Assembly (NCBI RefSeq): GCF_030317105.1
Contig: NZ_JASZYG010000011.1
Coordinates: forward strand, 1-64,000
DNA length: 64,000 bases
DNA from: Variovorax brevis
GTDB lineage: Bacteria; Pseudomonadota; Gammaproteobacteria; Burkholderiales; Burkholderiaceae_C
Direction: 5' to 3'
Shown here: positions 60,239-64,000 of the stretch, in pieces
How the letters are laid out: each line of letters begins with the position of its first letter
How positions within the stretch are numbered: the first letter of the stretch is position 1
The notes under the pieces: model-generated
Told to the model about the DNA's origin: nothing
Database searches by the model: none
The model's input: the letters and a program-made list of their open reading frames with translations, nothing else
Position numbers and translations under genes: made by a program

Positions 60239-61604
60239 ATGGCAGTTCGCAAGCGAGATGAGGAGGTATTTCCCAATGCGGCCGGGATCGATGTCGGCGC
60301 CTCCAGCCACTGGGTGGCGGTGCCACCGCACCTGGCCGAGAAATCGGTGCGCGAGTTCGGCGCGATGACCGATGACCTGAACGCGCTGGCCGAATGGCTC
60401 ATCGCGTGCGGCGTCGACACGGTGGCACTGGAGTCCACCGGGGTGTACTGGATCCCGGTGTACGAAGTGCTGGAGCAGCGCGGGCTGAAGGTCTGGCTGG
60501 TCGACGCCAGGCAGATGAAGTACGTGCCCGGGCGCAAGAGCGACGTGCAGGACTGCCAGTGGTTGCAGAAGCTCATGAGTCTGGGGTTTTTGCGCGCGGC
60601 CTGGCGCCCCTCGGGTGAGGTGTGCGTCGTGCGCGCGGTGGCCCGCCAGCGCGAGGTGCTGCTGGTCGAGCAGGCCAGCTGGGTGCAACGCATGCAGAAG
60701 GCGCTGGTGCAGATGAACCTGCAGCTCACGGAGGTGCTCACCGACGTCATGGGCCTGACCGGGCAGGCGATCATCCGCGCCATCGTAGCGGGCGAGCGCG
60801 ATGCGAAGTCATTGGCGCGCCACCGACACAGCCGAGTCAAGGCCAGCGCCCAGGAGATCATCAAGGCGTTGACGGGCAACTGGCGCGAGGAGCACCTGTT
60901 CGTGCTGCGCCAGGCGCTGGCAATGTATGACGACATCGCCCGGCACTTGGCCGAATGCGATGCGAAGCTGGACGCACTACTGGCCGAGTTGGGTCAGTGC
61001 AAGGTCGATCTGGGCAACGGGCCCCGGGCTGGCAGCAAGATGCGGCACGAATTCGACACGCGCCAGACTCTGGCCAACTGGGCCGGGGTGGATCTCACGC
61101 GCATCAACGGCCTGGGATTGACTGCGGTGATGAAGATCCTCTCGGAGATGGGCCCTGACCTGAGCCGCTTCGCCAACGTCAAGCATTTCTGCTCCTGGCT
61201 GGGGTTGTGCCCGGGCACCAAGATCAGCGGCGGTAAGGTGCTCTCGGCAAAGACCAAACGCTCGGCCAACCGCGTGCGCCAGGCACTGAAGATGGCAGCA
61301 ATGAGCCTGTCGCGCAGCGACTCGGCCCTGGGGGCGTTCTACCGCCGGCTTTGCGCTCGCATGGCCAAACCTCAGGCCAACACCGCCACCGCTCACAAGC
61401 TCGCAAGGATGGTGTACTTCATGCTGACTCGGGGCGAGGACTTCGTCGACCAAGGCCAACAGCGCTACGAGGAGCAGCAGCGCAAGCGCAGTGTCGCCGC
61501 CCTCAGACGTCGCGCCGCCGCGCTCGGCTTCCAGATCAATCCCACCGTCGCAGCAATGTGAAACCAGGCGGCGCCAGTTCTGTTTCTTGAGAGACTTCCA
61601 TAAA
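60101..61604. mobile_element. IS110-family insertion sequence
   Basis: One intact DEDD transposase with flanking non-coding DNA, without obvious terminal inverted repeats, as usual for IS110. The left boundary is placed near 60090-60105 and the right boundary before the IS630 relic at 61613; both are approximate. It has landed between operon D and the LysR-decarboxylase locus. Confidence 0.65.
60239..61561 (+). CDS. IS110-family DEDD transposase
   Basis: The 440-residue transposase starts at ATG 60239, with GGAGCAAGCC upstream. The RuvC-like N-terminal domain has Asp18 (AAGIDVGASSHWVAV), Glu65 (VALESTGVYW), Asp102 and Asp105 (GRKSDVQDCQWLQ). The C-terminal Tnp_20 domain has RINGLGLTAVMKILSEMGPD and FCSWLGLCPGTKISGGKVLS with the nucleophile Ser. 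The frame is intact. A longer upstream frame from 60101 would cover the putative bridge RNA and lacks similarity. Confidence 0.92.
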   Translation: MAVRKRDEEVFPNAAGIDVGASSHWVAVPPHLAEKSVREFGAMTDDLNALAEWLIACGVDTVALESTGVYWIPVYEVLEQRGLKVWLVDARQMKYVPGRKSDVQDCQWLQKLMSLGFLRAAWRPSGEVCVVRAVARQREVLLVEQASWVQRMQKALVQMNLQLTEVLTDVMGLTGQAIIRAIVAGERDAKSLARHRHSRVKASAQEIIKALTGNWREEHLFVLRQALAMYDDIARHLAECDAKLDALLAELGQCKVDLGNGPRAGSKMRHEFDTRQTLANWAGVDLTRINGLGLTAVMKILSEMGPDLSRFANVKHFCSWLGLCPGTKISGGKVLSAKTKRSANRVRQALKMAAMSLSRSDSALGAFYRRLCARMAKPQANTATAHKLARMVYFMLTRGEDFVDQGQQRYEEQQRKRSVAALRRRAAALGFQINPTVAAM

Positions 61605-61612
61605 TCATGACA

Positions 61613-61975
61613 TCACCACAACGTAGCCTGCATCCAGCAGGCGGCGATGATGGAGGGGCGCTTCTGGGCACTCTTGAGCTTGTCGCGCGCAGTGCCGTGA
61701 AGCTCGGCGAGGTCGTTGGGGCAATAGTTGGCCAAGGCATGGCGCTTGGGCCAGGCCCACAGGTATTCCAACGGATTGAGGTAGGGCGTGTACGGCGGCA
61801 GGAACGCGATCAGGATGTGTCCGCCCAGGCTGTCCAGGTAGTCGCGCACCAAGCGACTGCGGTGCGCCTTCAGGCTCGGGCATGTTGTCTTCATTCGCCA
61901 GCCCGGACGGCTTGGCAATCCGAAGCGGTGCTCGCATGGCAAAGCATGCTTTGTCGGTCGTCAACCTTCGAGGCT
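61613..61975 (-). pseudogene. IS630-family transposase, C-terminal fragment
   Basis: The leftward frame contains LKAHRSRLVRDYLDSLGGHI, then FLPPYTPYLNPLEYLWAW with the catalytic Glu, the classic DDE end of IS630 transposases. It stops at 61613. One extra C near 61880 breaks the frame before NMP-SLKAHRS. The first half of the gene is missing, and the relic abuts the LysR stop codon region. Confidence 0.75.
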
Positions 61976-61986
61976 CGGCGTCAATT

Positions 61987-62919
61987 TCACGCTCCCAGCC
62001 AGCGCGCCTCGAACCATTCGCCACGCCGGGTGATGTCCTCCACGCAGCCTACAAGCAACTCCGCGACTCGTCGCACATGCTGGCCGACCACGCGGTTGGC
62101 CGGAAGCGCCAGGACGATCGTGCGCGTGATCCGCGGGTCGCTCAAAGGCGCGGCCGAACCGGTCTTGCGAGCCATGTCTTCGGCAACGGAAATTGCAGGA
62201 AGGATCGTCAGCCCGTGCCCGCCGATCGCCAGGCTGCGCTGCACGTTCATCGCATTGGTCTCGGCGGCAATCGTCAGCTCGACGCGCGAGACGGCGCAGG
62301 CGTGATCGACCAGCGTGCGGATGCCGTGTGACGCGCTTGGCAGGATCATGGGCTTGCCGGCCAGGCTCGCGAGCGTCACGGGCTGGTTCTTTCGCAACTT
62401 GGCCGATGTCGGTCCCAGCACCCAGAGCGCCTCTTCGATCAGAGGGGTCACTTGAATATTGGCGGACCGCTCCGCTCCGTAGAGCAGCGCAACGTCCACT
62501 TCACCCGATTCCAGCCACTGCGCCAAGGTGCCGGCGTAGCCCGTCACGATCCTGATCCGGATTCCGGGGTGGGCCTCGGCCACCGCTTTCACAAGCGGAC
62601 TTGACAACAGGTCGCAGGTGCTGGGAAGCAGCCCCAATGTCACGAGGCCGCTGATGCCATTCGAGGACCCGCCGATCTCGGCCCTCGCGCGGTCCAGCTC
62701 GAGCATCGCGCGCCTCGCGTAGCCGACCAAAGCCCGACCTGCATCGGTGAGCACCATGCCATGGCGCTCCCGGTCAAACAGTTCTGTGCCGACGTCTTCC
62801 TCCAGCAAACGTAGTTGCCTCGAAACCGCAGGTTGGACGAGGTGGAGCAACTCCGCGGCACGGGTGACGTTGCCCGTGTCGCAGACGGTGAGGAAAGCGC
62901 GCAATTGCTTGAAGTCCAT
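61987..62919 (-). CDS. LysR-family regulator of the ThDP decarboxylase
   Basis: The 310-residue LTTR begins MDFKQLRAFLTVCDTGNVTR at ATG 62919. The HTH includes LLHLVQPAVSRQLRLLEEDV, and the effector domain begins at GLVTLGLLPSTCDLLSSPLV. It is divergent from the decarboxylase subunit genes with a 130-base gap containing two copies of TGGCATC within dyads. It likely controls those genes. Confidence 0.87.
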   Translation of the reverse strand: MDFKQLRAFLTVCDTGNVTRAAELLHLVQPAVSRQLRLLEEDVGTELFDRERHGMVLTDAGRALVGYARRAMLELDRARAEIGGSSNGISGLVTLGLLPSTCDLLSSPLVKAVAEAHPGIRIRIVTGYAGTLAQWLESGEVDVALLYGAERSANIQVTPLIEEALWVLGPTSAKLRKNQPVTLASLAGKPMILPSASHGIRTLVDHACAVSRVELTIAAETNAMNVQRSLAIGGHGLTILPAISVAEDMARKTGSAAPLSDPRITRTIVLALPANRVVGQHVRRVAELLVGCVEDITRRGEWFEARWLGA

Positions 62920-62933
62920 GGTTGTTCCCGTGC

Positions 62934-62988
62934 GATGCCAATCGTTGATGGTGGCATCACGTCTTTCTATTGGATGTGATGTGGCATC
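62934..62988. promoter_or_regulatory. LysR-type operator pair at the decarboxylase promoter
   Basis: GATGCCA at 62934-62940 and TGGCATC at 62952-62958 form a perfect 7-bp dyad with an 11-base spacer. A second dyad-like element, GATGTGATGTGGCATC, spans 62973-62988. One would be the recognition site and the other the activation site of the divergent LysR protein. Confidence 0.6.
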
Positions 62989-63049
62989 AGATTCTATGAT
63001 TTCTCCACGCCAATTTCACTACCCAACCGTCAGCAACAACGGAGAAACG

Positions 63050-63586
63050 ATGAGCGAAACATCCACCACAGCGCCCGCCTGGCAGCAAGACATCTTCAAG
63101 GTTCTCAAGGAAGGGGACGTGCGCCAGATCGCCTACGTGCCGGACGCGGGACATTCACACGTGATCCGTTCCGCCATCGCGGACCCGGACGTCCAGGACA
63201 TCGTCCTGACGACGGAAGAGGAGGGCGTCGCGGTGGTCAGCGGCGCCTGGCTCGGCGGCCAGCGCGCCGTGCTGCTGATGCAGAGCAGCGGCGTCGGCAA
63301 CTGCGTCAACATGTTCTCGCTTCTGTCGAGCGCCAACTTCCCGTTCTTCACCTTGGTGACGATGCGCGGCGAGTACGCGGACTTCAACCCGTGGCAAGGG
63401 CCCATGGGTCGCGCAACGCAGGGTGCGCTCGAACTCATGGGCATCACGGTCCTTCGCGCGTCGGATCCGGCGCAAGTCGAGGAGATCGTCAGAGCCGGCT
63501 TCGACGCCGCCTTCGAGGCCGGCGACCGCGTTGCCGTGCTGCTGGGGCAAAACCTGATCGGACGCAAGAAGTGGGAGCGCAAGTGA
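63050..63586 (+). CDS. ThDP-dependent decarboxylase, alpha subunit (sulfopyruvate/phosphonopyruvate type)
   Basis: The 178-residue protein is the pyrimidine-binding half of a ThDP decarboxylase, as in ComD. It starts at ATG 63050, with GGAGAAACG upstream. AYVPDAGHSHVIRSAI and TTEEEGVAVVSGAWLGG include the Glu (56-58) that activates the cofactor. NPWQGPMGRATQGALELMGI is also typical. The beta subunit gene overlaps by one base (TGATG). Related enzymes decarboxylate sulfopyruvate or phosphonopyruvate. The choice cannot be made here. Confidence 0.8.
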   Translation: MSETSTTAPAWQQDIFKVLKEGDVRQIAYVPDAGHSHVIRSAIADPDVQDIVLTTEEEGVAVVSGAWLGGQRAVLLMQSSGVGNCVNMFSLLSSANFPFFTLVTMRGEYADFNPWQGPMGRATQGALELMGITVLRASDPAQVEEIVRAGFDAAFEAGDRVAVLLGQNLIGRKKWERK

Positions 63587-64000
63587 TGGCCAAAAACACC
63601 GCCAAGACGGCCAACCGCCGCCAATTCGTTTCCGCGTTGCTGGAAGCTCTTCCGGATGCCCTCGTTGTGACCGGACTTGGCTCCGCGTCTTACGACGTCT
63701 TCGCTGCCGGGGATCGCGACAACAACTACTACCTCTGGGGCGCGATGGGCGGTTCGACCTCGCTCGCTCTCGGCCTCGCCCTGGCGCAGCCGGACAAGTC
63801 CGTGCTGGTGGTCACCGGCGATGGCGAACAACTCATGGGTATCGGCAGCCTAGCGACGATTGCTGCAAAGCAGCCGCGCAACCTGACGATCGTCGTGCTC
63901 GACAACGGGCATTTCGGCGAAACGGGGATGCAGCGCAGCCATACAAGCCTCGGGACCGACCTAGTGGCCGTGGCCAAGGGTTTCGGGATTGCTGATGCCT
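63586..64000 (+). CDS. ThDP-dependent decarboxylase, beta subunit (partial)
   Basis: The first 138 residues of the pyrophosphate-binding half are present, as in ComE. They include the ThDP motif from Gly78-Asp79-Gly80 to Asn107 (LVVTGDGEQLMG, VVLDNGHFGETG). The start ATG overlaps the alpha subunit stop by one base, so the two subunits are translated together. The gene runs off the right edge of the window. Confidence 0.8.
   Translation, partial: MAKNTAKTANRRQFVSALLEALPDALVVTGLGSASYDVFAAGDRDNNYYLWGAMGGSTSLALGLALAQPDKSVLVVTGDGEQLMGIGSLATIAAKQPRNLTIVVLDNGHFGETGMQRSHTSLGTDLVAVAKGFGIADA

Noticed and set aside
1..64000. CRISPR arrays, tRNA and rRNA genes, phage structural genes, plasmid replication genes
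   Set aside because: None was seen by eye on either strand. Short or diverged tRNA genes could be missed without a covariance search.

Overview
The window is GC-rich and reads as accessory chromosome or plasmid DNA of a betaproteobacterium, most likely Burkholderiales (Comamonadaceae or Alcaligenaceae-like). The evidence is the four Bug-type (TctC) periplasmic receptors, the tricarballylate operon fed by such a receptor, a PhaB-type acetoacetyl-CoA reductase, and many CoA-transferase and LysR genes. No rRNA, tRNA or CRISPR array was seen.

Left part (1-13 kb): a graveyard of mobile elements. An IS3-family element ends at about 110 and truncates a response-regulator/histidine-kinase gene. An internally deleted ISKra4-family element (1094-1708) truncates the receiver-domain gene next to it. 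After a VIT/CCC1 transporter come IS66 and SEC-C fragments, a frameshifted ISKra4 element, and a TnsA-like endonuclease gene with its transposon end (to 5336). An intact cluster follows, transcribed leftward and probably controlled by its TetR repressor: SDR, DHA2 efflux pump, PaaI thioesterase, quinone-oxidoreductase-like enzyme (5367-9890). Next are an IS256 relic and an ISL3-family element with 43-bp inverted ends (10742-12685).

Middle part (13-33 kb): a tcuR-tcuA-tcuB-Bug tricarballylate operon with an enoyl-CoA hydratase, then small hypothetical genes. A decayed Tn7-like element (20192-24520) encloses an orphan T6SS TssB-TssC sheath fusion, phaB, and relics of livF, citF, tniQ and tnsA. 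Beyond it lie a LysR-RraA-RraA-MFS cluster (24650-28500), an aminotransferase relic, an IS91-family element and a HCCA isomerase-like gene.

Right part (32.5-60 kb) is the metabolic core. Operon A (32803-42868) has a GntR regulator, 2-methylfumaryl-CoA isomerase (mct), MFS, mesaconyl-C4-CoA hydratase (meh), a crotonase, Bug receptor, CoA-transferase, CitE lyase and CitF. The inferred route is mesaconate to mesaconyl-C1-CoA to mesaconyl-C4-CoA to citramalyl-CoA to acetyl-CoA plus pyruvate. Operon B (44159-47199) is CoA-transferase, CitE lyase and Bug. Operon C (48240-54274) is CoA-transferase, HMG-CoA lyase-like, VOC, 2-hydroxyacid dehydrogenase, Bug and a broken esterase. Operon D (54524-59874) is DctA, a SAF-domain oxidoreductase, a beta-hydroxyacid dehydrogenase and an IlvD/Edd dehydratase. 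Operons A to C repeat one plan: a receptor captures an organic acid, a family III CoA-transferase activates it, and a lyase cleaves it. B and C each have a divergent LysR gene and A has GntR.

Right end (60-64 kb): an intact IS110 element with a probable bridge-RNA region, an IS630 relic, and a LysR gene divergent from a two-subunit ThDP decarboxylase of the sulfopyruvate/phosphonopyruvate type that runs off the window.
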